Shown here one piece after another: positions 1 to 9,160 of a stretch of DNA of 20,153 bases; the first letter of the stretch is position 1; each line of letters opens with the position of its first letter. The DNA lies in contig JBBDSC010000191.1 of NCBI GenBank assembly GCA_040905145.1, positions 1 to 20,153 of the forward strand, given 5' to 3'. The notes below the pieces were generated by a model, which worked only from the letters and a program-made list of their open reading frames with translations, did not search any database and was not told the origin of the DNA. Source of the DNA: DATGMS01 sp040905145. GTDB taxonomy: Bacteria; Bacteroidota; Bacteroidia; Cytophagales; Cyclobacteriaceae. The position numbers were made by a program, and so were the translations under genes.

Positions 1-78
1 ACATGGTCGGTAACAGCATTGGTTTAAAGACGGGGTGAATATACAATTGTGATAGCGACCGGCCCATATCTTTTGTTT

Positions 79-192
79 CAGCCCTGTAGGCTGAGGCTTA
101 TTTTTCATGCACCTGTCCGGGCGATACCCCATGTTTTGATGTTAAAGCCTTGCAGGCTTAATGCCATACCATAGTTCCCAAATAACATGGGG
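79..192. repeat. Cluster of nested inverted repeats, REP-like intergenic element
   Basis: Three inverted repeats lie in 114 bases. CAGCC at 79-83 pairs with GGCTG at 89-93. CCCCATGTT at 127-135 pairs with AACATGGGG at 184-192. Inside that pair, AAGCCT at 145-150 pairs with AGGCTT at 154-159. Nested stems rich in GCCTG/CAGGC-type sequence resemble the dispersed REP-like elements found between genes in many Bacteroidota. That this is one copy of a genome-wide family is inference, because only one copy lies in the window. No transposase gene accompanies it. Confidence 0.45.
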
Positions 193-406
193 AGACCATC
201 TCAAACGTTTGGCAAATCTCTTAAGATAACCATCAATGATTATATGGAGAATTGCATCTGCCTAATAAGTGCGCTTTTAAAGTTAAATTTGCGACACCAC
301 AATCGGCCTTACCTTCTTAGAAGTCAATAGTTATAAAAAAGGCATGTCGCTGAGGAAAAAATGATCGGCTGGTTTGGCCACCATATAATGATAATGTATT
401 CCTGAA

Positions 407-429
407 GGGGGGCATCTTTACAACCCCCC
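407..429 (-). terminator. Possible terminator hairpin after the susCD-pmoA-gfo operon
   Basis: Six G (407-412) and six C (424-429) form a perfect 6-bp stem around an 11-base loop. It begins 22 bases past the stop codon of the minus-strand oxidoreductase gene. Read on the minus strand, only a short TTC stretch follows instead of a real U-run, so it is at best a weak intrinsic terminator or an mRNA 3'-end stabiliser. Confidence 0.4.
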
Positions 430-451
430 AATGGGCTTTAAATATGCCAAA

Positions 452-1804
452 TTACAATAGGTATTCGAATGGGAATTTCCATGGATCTCTATAATTTGGA
501 ATAGCGAGATATTGTGCTTCTTTATCACCAACAATCTCTTCTTTCACAGGATCAAATTTAATAGAACGGCCAAGCTTCAAAGATAAGGTACTAAGTGCCA
601 TAGGTACATCAATCTTTACATGGTATTCCGGATTGCAACTAGGTTGTTTTCGTGATTTTATACATTCTATCCATTCATGCTCATGCCCAGGAGAAGGAGG
701 CAACCATTTGCCAGGGTTTTCCATTCCTTCCATTTTATTTCCTTCCGGAAGTATTGAATGGCTGTCATAATCTGATAGAAGGGTTCCATTACTTCCATGA
801 AAATAAACTCCTAATCGACGCTGGATATTTTGATCGCGGAGAAAATCAAACCCATAGCTATTGGTTGAGGAGTGCATCCATGTCATGGTAAGATTAGGAT
901 ACCGAAACAAAACCTCGTGGTTGTCATAGGCATCTCCATCATCATCAATATTAAAGCGCCCTCCTGATGATGATACTTCAAGTGGGTATCCTAATTCCAT
1001 AGCCCAAATAGGTAGATCTATGATATGCGGTGCCATCCCGGGAGTCCAACCACCACTATAATCCATCCAAAAACAATGAAAAAAAGCGTTTTTCACCAAA
1101 TTAGGATTAAATGGCTTCATAGAGGCAGGCCCAACCCACATATCCCAGTCCATTCCTTCGGGAACATTAGTTGTATTGTACCCCTTTCCAATGCCAAAAT
1201 CTGCCTCGTTCATAACAAAGAAAGATCTTACAGTATTTATATTCCCTAAATTCCCTGATCTGACTAGTTCGACAACTCGACGATAATTCTCACTTGCATG
1301 AATTTGTGTGCCGACTTGGCATATAATTCCATGTTGCTTAACTGCATTACGTACAGCTAAACTTTCTCCCAGGTGCATCGTCATCGGCTTTTGTAAATAA
1401 ATATCTATCCCTGCTTTGCAAGCCTCAATAGCTTGTATGGCATGCCAGTGAGCTGGAGTAGCAATAATGACTGCATCTAAATCTTTATGTAAAAGCATTT
1501 CCCGAAAGTCTGTATAGCCAGTACATGTCTCTTTGAACTCCTCAACTATTGGATCTAATCTTTCCTTCCATACATCACAGGCTGCCGTCAACACAACATC
1601 CGCTCGGGATGTGCAGGTATATAAACTGGATTTACCAAGGTCTCCACAGCCAATTATCCCAAGATTGATTTTGTCATTTGCATTCACCTTCTTTTTGCTT
1701 GAAGCAAAGGAAGTGTAAGGAAGGATTATTGGAGTTCCTAGGGTGGCCATCGAAGCCTTTTTTATAAATTCCCTACGGGTTGAGAAAAAACTATCTTTCA
1801 TCAT
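452..1804 (-). CDS. Tat-exported Gfo/Idh/MocA-family oxidoreductase
   Basis: This 450-residue protein is a probable NAD(P)-dependent sugar or polyol dehydrogenase. It starts with a twin-arginine signal (STRREF at 8-13, then a small-residue/hydrophobic stretch to about 35), so it is probably exported folded to the periplasm. The Rossmann domain follows, with GCGDLG at 52-57 and TPAHWH at 116-121. The usual EKP motif appears as QKP (138-140), keeping the presumed catalytic Lys139. The C-terminal half has WVGPA (223-227) and GMAPHIIDLP (256-265), where His260 and Asp263 are candidate active-site residues. It is the last gene of the minus-strand susCD operon, 50 bases after the pmoA-like gene. 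The family call is firm, but the substrate cannot be read from sequence. Exported family members with QKP are common in Bacteroidota and Planctomycetes, and some use tightly bound NAD as a non-released cofactor. Confidence 0.9.
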   Translation of the reverse strand: MMKDSFFSTRREFIKKASMATLGTPIILPYTSFASSKKKVNANDKINLGIIGCGDLGKSSLYTCTSRADVVLTAACDVWKERLDPIVEEFKETCTGYTDFREMLLHKDLDAVIIATPAHWHAIQAIEACKAGIDIYLQKPMTMHLGESLAVRNAVKQHGIICQVGTQIHASENYRRVVELVRSGNLGNINTVRSFFVMNEADFGIGKGYNTTNVPEGMDWDMWVGPASMKPFNPNLVKNAFFHCFWMDYSGGWTPGMAPHIIDLPIWAMELGYPLEVSSSGGRFNIDDDGDAYDNHEVLFRYPNLTMTWMHSSTNSYGFDFLRDQNIQRRLGVYFHGSNGTLLSDYDSHSILPEGNKMEGMENPGKWLPPSPGHEHEWIECIKSRKQPSCNPEYHVKIDVPMALSTLSLKLGRSIKFDPVKEEIVGDKEAQYLAIPNYRDPWKFPFEYLL

Positions 1805-1854
1805 TAATTATATTTATATAAAATTCAATTTTATTGTTTCATGTTGCCGCTCAC

Positions 1855-3159
1855 CTATAAAGGAGATATTTGAGAATGGTATGCGTCCCATAAATAGCTC
1901 AGATCTCCTTCTTCTAGTTTTTCATTGGAATGGACATAAAATCGGAAATTAAGGGTTAGTGGCTCTCCTGGGATAAGTTTATGCCTTTTGCCAGAAGCGG
2001 GGAAAGTTGGCTGAGACCATGATAATTCAGGAAACTGCACCCAGTCACCTGGATAATGAGGATTTTGGGCATTTTGAAGAATGACAAGCCCGGATAGGTC
2101 ATCACTTTCTTTGAATTTCCCATCTAATACAGACCATGACCTAGCTGGTTGATTTTCAAGATCGCCATTGTGAACTGATATCTCCTGCGAGTCAGGGGTC
2201 ATCATGCGAATATTTAGTCCTCCATAACCCTCAGTGCCTCTCCTGGCAATTGAAATATCTTCTTTCAAGGCTTCCATTTTCACTTTGAAATCAATAACTC
2301 TCCCTTGATTATTTGATTTATAAGATTGGATCGTAACGTGTTCTCTTACTATAGGCACAATCCCTTCTTCCCAGATCCAAAGGTTTTCGGCTTTAATCTC
2401 CGCGAATACAGGACCTCCTTTATATGATATTTTTCCTGTAGGGCGCGCAAAAACTTTCTGAAGCGCATGCAAATCCCCCATCTGATCTCCAAATATCACT
2501 TCCGGCCAAGCCCAATATATACCCCTATGATGTGGATGATCCTTGGCCCAATCCCTTGTCAAAATCTCCCCATTCAGTCCATATAAAGGATGAATATAAT
2601 TACTTCGTGGAACAGCATATATACTCGGGTTAACCATGAAAGTATCTTCCTCTGTAACTATATATTCATTGGCAGGAAGTAGGTTTAATTCATCATGCTC
2701 ATATACTGTTTCGTAATTATATCTTAGCACATGATTACCATTCTCAGTTATCTCAATCTGCCCTTTGGGATTTTTGTCTGCTTTTAAGTTATCTTCATTT
2801 TGATCTTCGGTGATATACCATTTCATTTCTGAGAGTGTGTGCGTACCATCTCCAGCATAGACTGCTATTGCACGAAAATTACTCTCATCATGAGAAATAT
2901 CCCATTGGACCGGAATTACAAAATCCTCTCCTCCGTCCTGTTTTGCAAGAAGGTTTAAAGTCCCTCCCATGGCAGCATCTTTATATTTTCCTTCCAAGTC
3001 CGGTGTAAAATTAAAAGGAGCGCCACTCTTTATCAACTTCTCCTCAATTTCGCTAATCTCCACACTTGGAGGTGATTGACATGAGCCTATGCTGAACAAC
3101 AAAAAAACAATCACCAACTTATTCATTCGATCGAATTTTTTAAATCTTATTTGTTTCAT
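1855..3159 (-). CDS. PmoA-family (DUF6807) lipoprotein
   Basis: The protein is recognised by the family hallmark DHPHHRGIYWAW, about 207-218 residues into the gene as called here. It has about 434 residues and a lipoprotein signal (hydrophobic run ending SIGSC), so it is likely anchored in the periplasm or at the outer membrane. Start choice is uncertain. The open frame reaches 3189, but the first residues there make a poor signal peptide. ATG at 3159 has an AT-rich Bacteroidota-type leader, and ATG at 3126 gives a compact 16-residue lipoprotein signal and is equally plausible. The name PmoA is historical and implies no methane oxidation: the family is typically found beside Gfo/Idh/MocA oxidoreductases in carbohydrate loci, as here. 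It lies between susD and the oxidoreductase in the same operon. The biochemical function is unknown to me. Confidence 0.85.
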   Translation of the reverse strand: MKQIRFKKFDRMNKLVIVFLLFSIGSCQSPPSVEISEIEEKLIKSGAPFNFTPDLEGKYKDAAMGGTLNLLAKQDGGEDFVIPVQWDISHDESNFRAIAVYAGDGTHTLSEMKWYITEDQNEDNLKADKNPKGQIEITENGNHVLRYNYETVYEHDELNLLPANEYIVTEEDTFMVNPSIYAVPRSNYIHPLYGLNGEILTRDWAKDHPHHRGIYWAWPEVIFGDQMGDLHALQKVFARPTGKISYKGGPVFAEIKAENLWIWEEGIVPIVREHVTIQSYKSNNQGRVIDFKVKMEALKEDISIARRGTEGYGGLNIRMMTPDSQEISVHNGDLENQPARSWSVLDGKFKESDDLSGLVILQNAQNPHYPGDWVQFPELSWSQPTFPASGKRHKLIPGEPLTLNFRFYVHSNEKLEEGDLSYLWDAYHSQISPL

Positions 3160-3207
3160 AAATATTAAATAAAGTAAAATAACAAACATCTTCTTTTCCG
3201 GCGATTA

Positions 3208-4953
3208 CTACCAGCCCGGATTCTGGACTAATTCCGGATTTAATGTCAACTCTTGTGTTGAAATTGGGCTTAAGTAGTCCCTCCCAACTTCAAAACCAAA
3301 ACCGGCCGGAAGGACCTCCTTGTAGTCATCAAAATAACCGTTTGTGAGTCTAAAATCGGAAGGTGATAAATCAGAATAATCCGTACTATTAAATTTGGCT
3401 CCCAAAAAGCGCTTTCCTACTATTAATTCATCAGCGGCAGCCCATCGGGCAATATCATCCCAACGAAAGCCTTCCAACACCAATTCTACTCTTCGTTCCC
3501 GTCTAATTTCATTAATGGTAGGAGAAAGGGTCGGGAATTGCCAATTTGGATCAGGCTGAATGTCCGAAAGGATAAGGTTAGGCATACTCACGCGATCCCG
3601 CAATAATTTTATAGATTTGTCCACATCACTTTGAGTGAGTGTTCCCAACTCTGCTTTCGCTTCAGCATAATTCAGAAGAACTTCCGCATACCTGAAAATT
3701 ATCCAGCCAGTATAACCAACAGGCAATGTCTCAGTTGTTATATGATGAATAGGATCAAAATTTAAAGTCTTAGAAATTTGATATCCTGTAGTATTTTTGG
3801 TGTGAGCCGGCTCATCTATCACTGGACGGGTGAATTTAACTGTATCGGCTCCAATTATTTGCAATGGGAATCCTGGCGTAAAAACAGTCTGGCGAAGGCG
3901 CGGATCCCGATTTGACACCACTTTATTTAAAGTACCATCTCCTTCATATAAAGGATTTGTTGAACCACCTGATAAATAAATGGGGTTCCCATCTCTGCAT
4001 AAATAGGAGTCAACAAGAGATTTAGTTAAACCGGTTCCTCCTGATTTACCGTTCGCAATCTGAAATTGTCTGGCATGGCCCTGATTTAATGACAAATCAT
4101 ATTTCTTCCATAACAACACTTCCTGATTGTTTGAATAATCAATTTCCCCGAACATGAAGTAATCCCATTCTGAATTACCAGTAGAATAAATCTCATATAT
4201 TCCCGTATTCATAACAGCCTCGGCTGCTTGTTCGGCAAGTTGGAAGTACTTTTCCGGATCCGGATTTTCCACGCCAAAGACGGTTCCCTGATGATACTTT
4301 TCCCAGGTCCCTTCATATAAACAAACCCGCGATTTAAACAACAAGGCAATCTCCTTGCTTAATCTTGTTCTGTTTTCATTAATTCCAGATGTCATATATT
4401 CAATTGCGAGATCCAGATCAGCGACCACTAAATCTATTACTTGATTTCGTGGTGATTTTGGGCCATAAAGTTCTTCTGAGTCCATATTAAGGACTTTTCC
4501 CACTAATGGCACATCACCATATTGTTTGACAAGTGAGAAATAAAAGAATGCCCGAAAAAAATACGCCTCGCCAACATAATGCTTATATGATTCAAAATCA
4601 TCTTCCACATTGGTATAGTTTTCCAGAAAATAATTCACGCTTCTAATTGATGAATAATTCCACCCTCCTGTTGACGGAACCACTCTACTTCCCCGTAAAC
4701 GATCATTTACCTGAACAGGAACCATGTCATCCGTTGAAAGATCCGCAGCAAAGATACCCTCATATCGATCCCCTCCATTTACCGCAAAGGCGGTAGGATA
4801 AAATTGGTTTACATATAGTTCCAGATCTCCGGAGGTCTTCCAGTAATCAGCCGAAGATATTGCGTCCATAGGAGATCTGTCTAGATAATCTTCCTCACAC
4901 GACACAATAAATGGAATAAGAGAATAAAAGAAAATTCTTGTTAAACTTTTCAT
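3208..4953 (-). CDS. SusD/RagB-family outer-membrane nutrient-binding lipoprotein
   Basis: This 581-residue surface lipoprotein binds substrate and acts as the lid on its SusC partner. The signal ends at lipobox Cys19 (IPFIVSC), followed by acidic residues typical of surface export. Family signatures are FFRAFFYFSLVKQYGDVPL (132-150) in the TPR-like region, then RRERRVELVLEGFRWDDIARW and the C-terminal NPELVQNPGW. Length is within the usual 480-650 range. It starts 10 bases after the susC stop, so the two are co-transcribed. The pmoA-like gene follows within about 50 bases. Ligand specificity cannot be deduced. Confidence 0.95.
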   Translation of the reverse strand: MKSLTRIFFYSLIPFIVSCEEDYLDRSPMDAISSADYWKTSGDLELYVNQFYPTAFAVNGGDRYEGIFAADLSTDDMVPVQVNDRLRGSRVVPSTGGWNYSSIRSVNYFLENYTNVEDDFESYKHYVGEAYFFRAFFYFSLVKQYGDVPLVGKVLNMDSEELYGPKSPRNQVIDLVVADLDLAIEYMTSGINENRTRLSKEIALLFKSRVCLYEGTWEKYHQGTVFGVENPDPEKYFQLAEQAAEAVMNTGIYEIYSTGNSEWDYFMFGEIDYSNNQEVLLWKKYDLSLNQGHARQFQIANGKSGGTGLTKSLVDSYLCRDGNPIYLSGGSTNPLYEGDGTLNKVVSNRDPRLRQTVFTPGFPLQIIGADTVKFTRPVIDEPAHTKNTTGYQISKTLNFDPIHHITTETLPVGYTGWIIFRYAEVLLNYAEAKAELGTLTQSDVDKSIKLLRDRVSMPNLILSDIQPDPNWQFPTLSPTINEIRRERRVELVLEGFRWDDIARWAAADELIVGKRFLGAKFNSTDYSDLSPSDFRLTNGYFDDYKEVLPAGFGFEVGRDYLSPISTQELTLNPELVQNPGW

Positions 4954-4963
4954 GATTTGTTAT

Positions 4964-7900
4964 TTATAAGACAACATTAACTCCAAAGGAAAAAGATCTT
5001 CTAAGTGGATGGACTTTCCCAGATCCCCAACCTATATTAGATAGGGCTTCAGGGTCGAATAACTTAGTCAGCTTTGTCAATGTACCGAGGTTTTCCCCCG
5101 ACAAGAAAATGGATGCGCTATTAAATACCCCAAAAGTATTAAGTAGTTTTTCAGGTACTGAATAACTGATACTTACATTTTTCAGCCTTATATAAGCAGC
5201 ATTCTGCATATATCGATTCTGAATTTGTTTGTTCTTAAAATCTTCAGTTGACAAATATGGTTTAGGATAATAGGCAGTAACATTAGAACCCAATATATTC
5301 GCTTCATCGAGAGGTCGCCAATAATCCAGATGTTGGTCCATAACTGTCATGTCCCACCATGCCTGCCCGTTAAAACCATAAAACAACATATCAGCCTGTG
5401 TAAAAGCAAAATCTCTTTTCCCAACACCTTGTAGAAACACCCTTAGCTCAAAACCTTTCCAGTTGGCACCCATCGAAGTACCTACCATATAGCGCGGACT
5501 GTTGTTTCCAATTATTATATAATCTCCAGGATCATCAGCTGTCCCCGCGCCCCTTGTAATCTTATCATCTCCGTCGATATCTGTATAGTGAATGTCACCC
5601 GCACCCCATGTCGGAAAAAAAAGTGTTTGATCCGGGCCGTCACCTGCCTGTTCATCTGTTTGATAGATTCCTGCTGTTTTTAAACCCCAGATTTCCCCTA
5701 TCTCCTGTCCTTCATACCAGGTACTAAGAGTTTTAGTAGGATTATTGTATTCCGTCACTACGGACTTATTATCTGCTAAGGTGAGTCTCACATCGTATGA
5801 CAGATCGGTAGTGATATCATCCTGCCAGCTTAAAGACAATTCAAAGCCGCGAGTCTGAAGTGAGGCATTGTTTCTTTGCGGAATATCGGCACCTAATGTG
5901 ATAGGAAGTGCTTCAGCAGGTCCAAACATGTTAGTGGTTGATCGCTCATAATAGTCAAAGGAAGAAATTAAACGACCTTCAGCAAACGAAACATCTGCCC
6001 CAAAATTATAGGTCTCCGAAGTTTCCCAAGTGAGATCTGGACTTATCATATTAGGCGCTAACACGTAATTTGGGCGTTCGCTTCCCATTATCCAGCCAAG
6101 GTTTGTTCCTATTCCCATGGTCTCGATGTGCAGATAATCACTTACGTTTTGGTTTCCAAGTCTTCCCCATGATCCCCTAATTTTAAATTCAGGAACATAA
6201 GCTTCCAACGTATTCCAAAAAGCCTCCTGGGAAATATTGTATCCGGCAGAGAAAGAGGGGAAATACCCCCATCGTCTATCTTGACCAAATTTGGATGAAC
6301 CATCATAACGAATGTTAAATTCAGCTAAATACTTTTCATCATAATTGTACTGGAAGCGACCAAAAATTCCTTGAGTAGACCAGTGGGAATGTACATCATC
6401 TAAATACACCTGGCCTGTGGAAGTTGATATTGATGGAACATTGCCAGTTAAAATATTGTCCTTCTGGCCCCAAAGCCCGCTATGTTGGTTCAATTCACTC
6501 TCAAATCCAACCATTCCAAACAAATTATGTCGATCTACCACCTTTGTATAGGAGCTTAAGGCATTAAACAATTGGTAATTATCTGTGTATTTAGACATGA
6601 GGTAGGAGCTCAACGGATAGGCCACAGCGACAGAAGAGCCATCTGGATAACTTCCGTTAACTGTTGCTCTGTTATTATTGATTTCCAAAAAATCTCCTTT
6701 ATAATTATAACTGATGGTGGTTTTCCAATCCTTCACAGGCTCTAATTCCATACTTAACCTGGCTATATAACTTTTTTGACTATGCTTTTCTTTACCTCCA
6801 TTCATTAAAGGTATATTGGAGATTTGGGAGAACTCTCCATTAGGAAGATGCAGTGGCCTAAACACGTTAGTTCTTGCAAAATTATGGTACATGGTACCCC
6901 GGTCCCAACCTGTGGTGGTATTAAAATACTGTGTATTCTCATTTATAAACTTACTATTCAATTGAACCTCCATCCATTCTGTTACTTTTGAGGAGAGGTT
7001 AACCGTAAGATTATGTCTTTTGAAATACTGGTCGCCATATCTCAATTCACCTGGTTGATCCCAAAGTCCTGCTGAAATGTAATAAGTGTTGTTTTCCCCA
7101 CCACCACTGATACTTACATCGTGCTTCTGCCGCATTACAAGATCATCGTAAAAGATATGTAACCAATCATTATTCCCATTACCCGCAATGCTCCATATTC
7201 CATTACCCGCCCAGTCACTGTTATCCGGCAGAACCCAAGTCTCATCTGTGATTTCTCCTGCCATGTATTGTTTAATCCGTTCAATATTATATTCACTGAA
7301 ATTTGGGGAAAGACCGGCGTTTACACTTGCCTGATCATATGCTGTAACAAATTTTAGGGAGTTAGCCATGTGAGGTAACCCCATTGGACTAGAAAAAGAA
7401 AAGCTGTTTGAATATTGTATAGAGGGTTTTTGTTCGCCTCTTTCTCCCCTCTTTGTGGTAACCAAGATGACACCAAATGGCGCTCTGGATCCATAGATGG
7501 CAGAAGCAGCAGCATCTTTTAAAACGGTGATTGATGCTATATCATGAGGGTTTACTGCATTAATATCCATAGGGACCCCATCTACAAGAACATAAGGTGC
7601 ATCATTTCCAGTTAAGGAACCGACTCCTCTAATGTTCAAATCTAATTTACCACCCGGCTCACCGCTTGTTCCGGTATGAGTTACATTTAGATTCGCTGAC
7701 ACTCCTTGTAATGCTTCAGAAACGTTAGTCACAGCCCTCCCGGAAAGATCCTTGCTTGTTATCACATCTACTGACCCGGTTAAATTGGATTTCTTCTGGG
7801 TGCCATATCCTACTACCACCACCTCATCCAAAGAAGCTACATCTTCAATTAAAGTAATATTGATTTCACTTTGGTTTTCCACCACGACCCGCTGGGTTTC

Positions 7901-8140
7901 GAAACCTATAAAGGAAAAAACCAAAGTGGCTCCTTCCGGCACTGACAAAGCATATTTTCCATCAAGGTCCGTAGCGGTCCCTATGGAGGCTCCCATAAGT
8001 GAAACAGTCACACCTGGAAATCCATTTCCATCTTCATCTGTCACAACACCAGAGACAGTGATAGATTCTTGGGAAAAAGCATTGTAGGATATACAAAGCA
8101 TACATAAAATTATAAATAATTTGCTATAATATTTCATCAT
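4964..8140 (-). CDS. SusC/RagA-family TonB-dependent outer-membrane transporter
   Basis: This is a 1058-residue TonB-dependent receptor that imports a ligand delivered by the SusD encoded next to it. In order, it has a signal peptide cleaved near AFS-Q (23/24), a carboxypeptidase-regulatory-like beta domain (about 27-98), a TonB-box-like LDEVVVVGYGTQKK (104-117), a plug (about 118-230) with SusC signature pieces VLVDGVPM and ITVLKDAAASAIYGSRA, and a C-terminal beta barrel ending FSFGVNVVL. Length and domain order are standard. No STN domain or FecR partner is present, so regulation is probably by the nearby AraC protein and not by an anti-sigma pathway. A 30-bp palindrome lies about 70-100 bases upstream of the start. 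Confidence 0.96.
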   Translation of the reverse strand: MMKYYSKLFIILCMLCISYNAFSQESITVSGVVTDEDGNGFPGVTVSLMGASIGTATDLDGKYALSVPEGATLVFSFIGFETQRVVVENQSEINITLIEDVASLDEVVVVGYGTQKKSNLTGSVDVITSKDLSGRAVTNVSEALQGVSANLNVTHTGTSGEPGGKLDLNIRGVGSLTGNDAPYVLVDGVPMDINAVNPHDIASITVLKDAAASAIYGSRAPFGVILVTTKRGERGEQKPSIQYSNSFSFSSPMGLPHMANSLKFVTAYDQASVNAGLSPNFSEYNIERIKQYMAGEITDETWVLPDNSDWAGNGIWSIAGNGNNDWLHIFYDDLVMRQKHDVSISGGGENNTYYISAGLWDQPGELRYGDQYFKRHNLTVNLSSKVTEWMEVQLNSKFINENTQYFNTTTGWDRGTMYHNFARTNVFRPLHLPNGEFSQISNIPLMNGGKEKHSQKSYIARLSMELEPVKDWKTTISYNYKGDFLEINNNRATVNGSYPDGSSVAVAYPLSSYLMSKYTDNYQLFNALSSYTKVVDRHNLFGMVGFESELNQHSGLWGQKDNILTGNVPSISTSTGQVYLDDVHSHWSTQGIFGRFQYNYDEKYLAEFNIRYDGSSKFGQDRRWGYFPSFSAGYNISQEAFWNTLEAYVPEFKIRGSWGRLGNQNVSDYLHIETMGIGTNLGWIMGSERPNYVLAPNMISPDLTWETSETYNFGADVSFAEGRLISSFDYYERSTTNMFGPAEALPITLGADIPQRNNASLQTRGFELSLSWQDDITTDLSYDVRLTLADNKSVVTEYNNPTKTLSTWYEGQEIGEIWGLKTAGIYQTDEQAGDGPDQTLFFPTWGAGDIHYTDIDGDDKITRGAGTADDPGDYIIIGNNSPRYMVGTSMGANWKGFELRVFLQGVGKRDFAFTQADMLFYGFNGQAWWDMTVMDQHLDYWRPLDEANILGSNVTAYYPKPYLSTEDFKNKQIQNRYMQNAAYIRLKNVSISYSVPEKLLNTFGVFNSASIFLSGENLGTLTKLTKLFDPEALSNIGWGSGKVHPLRRSFSFGVNVVL

Positions 8141-8212
8141 AAGATATGAGGTTAGAGGAATAATATTTATTTTTCATTCTGACAATGTATAACTTATTTT
8201 TATTGCTATTTA

Positions 8213-8242
8213 TATACAATGGTACTATAATACTATTGTATA
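8213..8242. promoter_or_regulatory. 30-bp palindrome upstream of susC, candidate operator
   Basis: Thirteen of 15 positions pair in an uninterrupted inverted repeat centred between 8227 and 8228. The exceptions are 8221/8234 and 8225/8230. It ends 72 bases before the susC start. Its core GTACTATAATAC (8222-8233) occurs again exactly at 9154-9165 upstream of phyH. A symmetric site shared by two promoters of one locus is what a regulator site would look like. Assigning it to the AraC protein is inference. Confidence 0.5.
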
Positions 8243-8267
8243 CTTTACAAAAACATATATATCCATT

Positions 8268-8306
8268 CGGTAAGGAAATCTTCCATTGAAACCGTCTCCT
8301 TATCCG
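8268..8306 (-). terminator. Weak hairpin between phyH and susC
   Basis: CGGTAAGGA (8268-8276) pairs with TCCTTA-T-CCG (8297-8306) to give a 9-bp stem with a one-base bulge and a 20-base loop. It lies 20 bases past the phyH stop. A T-rich stretch follows only some 15-20 bases later on the minus strand, so this is not a classical terminator. It may cause partial termination or RNA processing between phyH and susC. Confidence 0.3.
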
Positions 8307-8326
8307 ATATCGTGCAAAAAATATTG

Positions 8327-9091
8327 TTACGGCTTGGTTGCATCATTTTTCACATCCCTATTTCCTGTATGATCGTAACCTCGATCTCGTTCATATTTAA
8401 TCATATCTTTTGGACGGAAATTGGTAATAAAGGCTCTTCTATTACTGTCAGTAGCGTTCCCTCTACTATAATGTACTGTTGCACCGTGGTGAAAAATTCC
8501 TGTTCCAGGCTGAATTTCAACAAATACTCCTTCTTCCTCTGAAGCGTCGCACTCAAGGGCACCACCACCTTTCCCTGCGGGTTTGTGCTTTCGCATAGGT
8601 AATTTATGTGAACCAGGTATATACCACATGCAGCCATTTTCAAGAAGTGCTTCGTCCAAAGCTATCCAACAACTTGAAGCTCTGACATCCGGCAGATTTA
8701 TCCAGTAAGAACAATCCTGGTGCCAGGGAGTGGGTGTATCGGTTTTGGGTGCCTTATTTATCAGCATGTCGAAATCAAGTTCCATATCTTGACCAAGAAG
8801 CTGTTTTGAGATCGACAATGTTTTCCGATGTAGGGCACCGGCCAATAATTCTGGCATAATTCGGCTCGGCACCATTATTTGTGTAATTCTTTCCTTAGAT
8901 TCTTTTGAAGTATCAGTAACGTGTATACCCAAATCAGATCTAAAACGTGAAGCATCTATGCGATTATTCAGAAAATCATCATAAAGGCGCTGATAATAGT
9001 CAAGTTCTAGGTCGGTAAGCAGATTTTCCACTACTAAGTAACCGTTTTCTTCAAAAAAAATGATCTGTTCTTTATTAATATGGTAAGACAT
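8327..9091 (-). CDS. Phytanoyl-CoA dioxygenase (PhyH)-family Fe(II)/2-oxoglutarate dioxygenase
   Basis: The 254-residue enzyme probably hydroxylates or oxidatively cleaves a small substrate, using Fe(II), O2 and 2-oxoglutarate. The metal facial triad is visible: HQD at 124-126 (His124, Asp126) and distal His207 in HHGATVHYS, with an arginine pair at 218-219 (RRAF) suited to bind 2-oxoglutarate. The N-terminal phrase FFEENGYLVVENLLT is typical of PhyH proteins. The open frame continues upstream to 9229, but ATG at 9091 is preferred: it opens directly on the conserved N-terminal helix, while the added 46 residues look like translated promoter DNA and cover the repeat at 9131. No signal peptide is seen, so it is cytoplasmic. 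It is divergent from the AraC gene and upstream of susC. The substrate is unknown; bacterial PhyH proteins rarely act on phytanoyl-CoA. Confidence 0.88.
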   Translation of the reverse strand: MSYHINKEQIIFFEENGYLVVENLLTDLELDYYQRLYDDFLNNRIDASRFRSDLGIHVTDTSKESKERITQIMVPSRIMPELLAGALHRKTLSISKQLLGQDMELDFDMLINKAPKTDTPTPWHQDCSYWINLPDVRASSCWIALDEALLENGCMWYIPGSHKLPMRKHKPAGKGGGALECDASEEEGVFVEIQPGTGIFHHGATVHYSRGNATDSNRRAFITNFRPKDMIKYERDRGYDHTGNRDVKNDATKP

Positions 9092-9130
9092 AATTATAAT
9101 TATTTTGTTTTTTGTAAACTTACCGATATT

Positions 9131-9160
9131 AATGAAAAGAGATTCGCACATTTGTACTAT
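9131..9160. promoter_or_regulatory. Direct-repeat box 1 upstream of phyH
   Basis: This 30-base segment matches box 2 (9242-9271) at 26 of 30 positions, including the exact 13-base run GATTCGCACATT plus flanks. The two boxes are 111 bases apart in the same orientation. Box 1 begins 39 bases upstream of the phyH start. Its 3' end overlaps the 16-base imperfect palindrome at 9152-9167. AraC-type regulators often bind direct repeats; the assignment to this AraC is inference. Confidence 0.55.

Larger units (their letters stand above)
1..451. other. Non-coding region downstream of the oxidoreductase operon
   Basis: No convincing gene is seen on either strand in these 451 bases. The stretch holds a cluster of short inverted repeats between about 79 and 192, and a G6/C6 hairpin at 407-429 just after the last gene of the minus-strand operon. 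Both are listed separately. The rest is AT-rich, with no recognisable protein remnant. Confidence 0.5.

Noticed and set aside
1855..3189. Reading the PmoA-family protein as a methane monooxygenase subunit
   Set aside because: The protein is a soluble lipoprotein with the DHPHHRG hallmark of DUF6807. It has none of the membrane helices of particulate methane monooxygenase, and its context is carbohydrate uptake.
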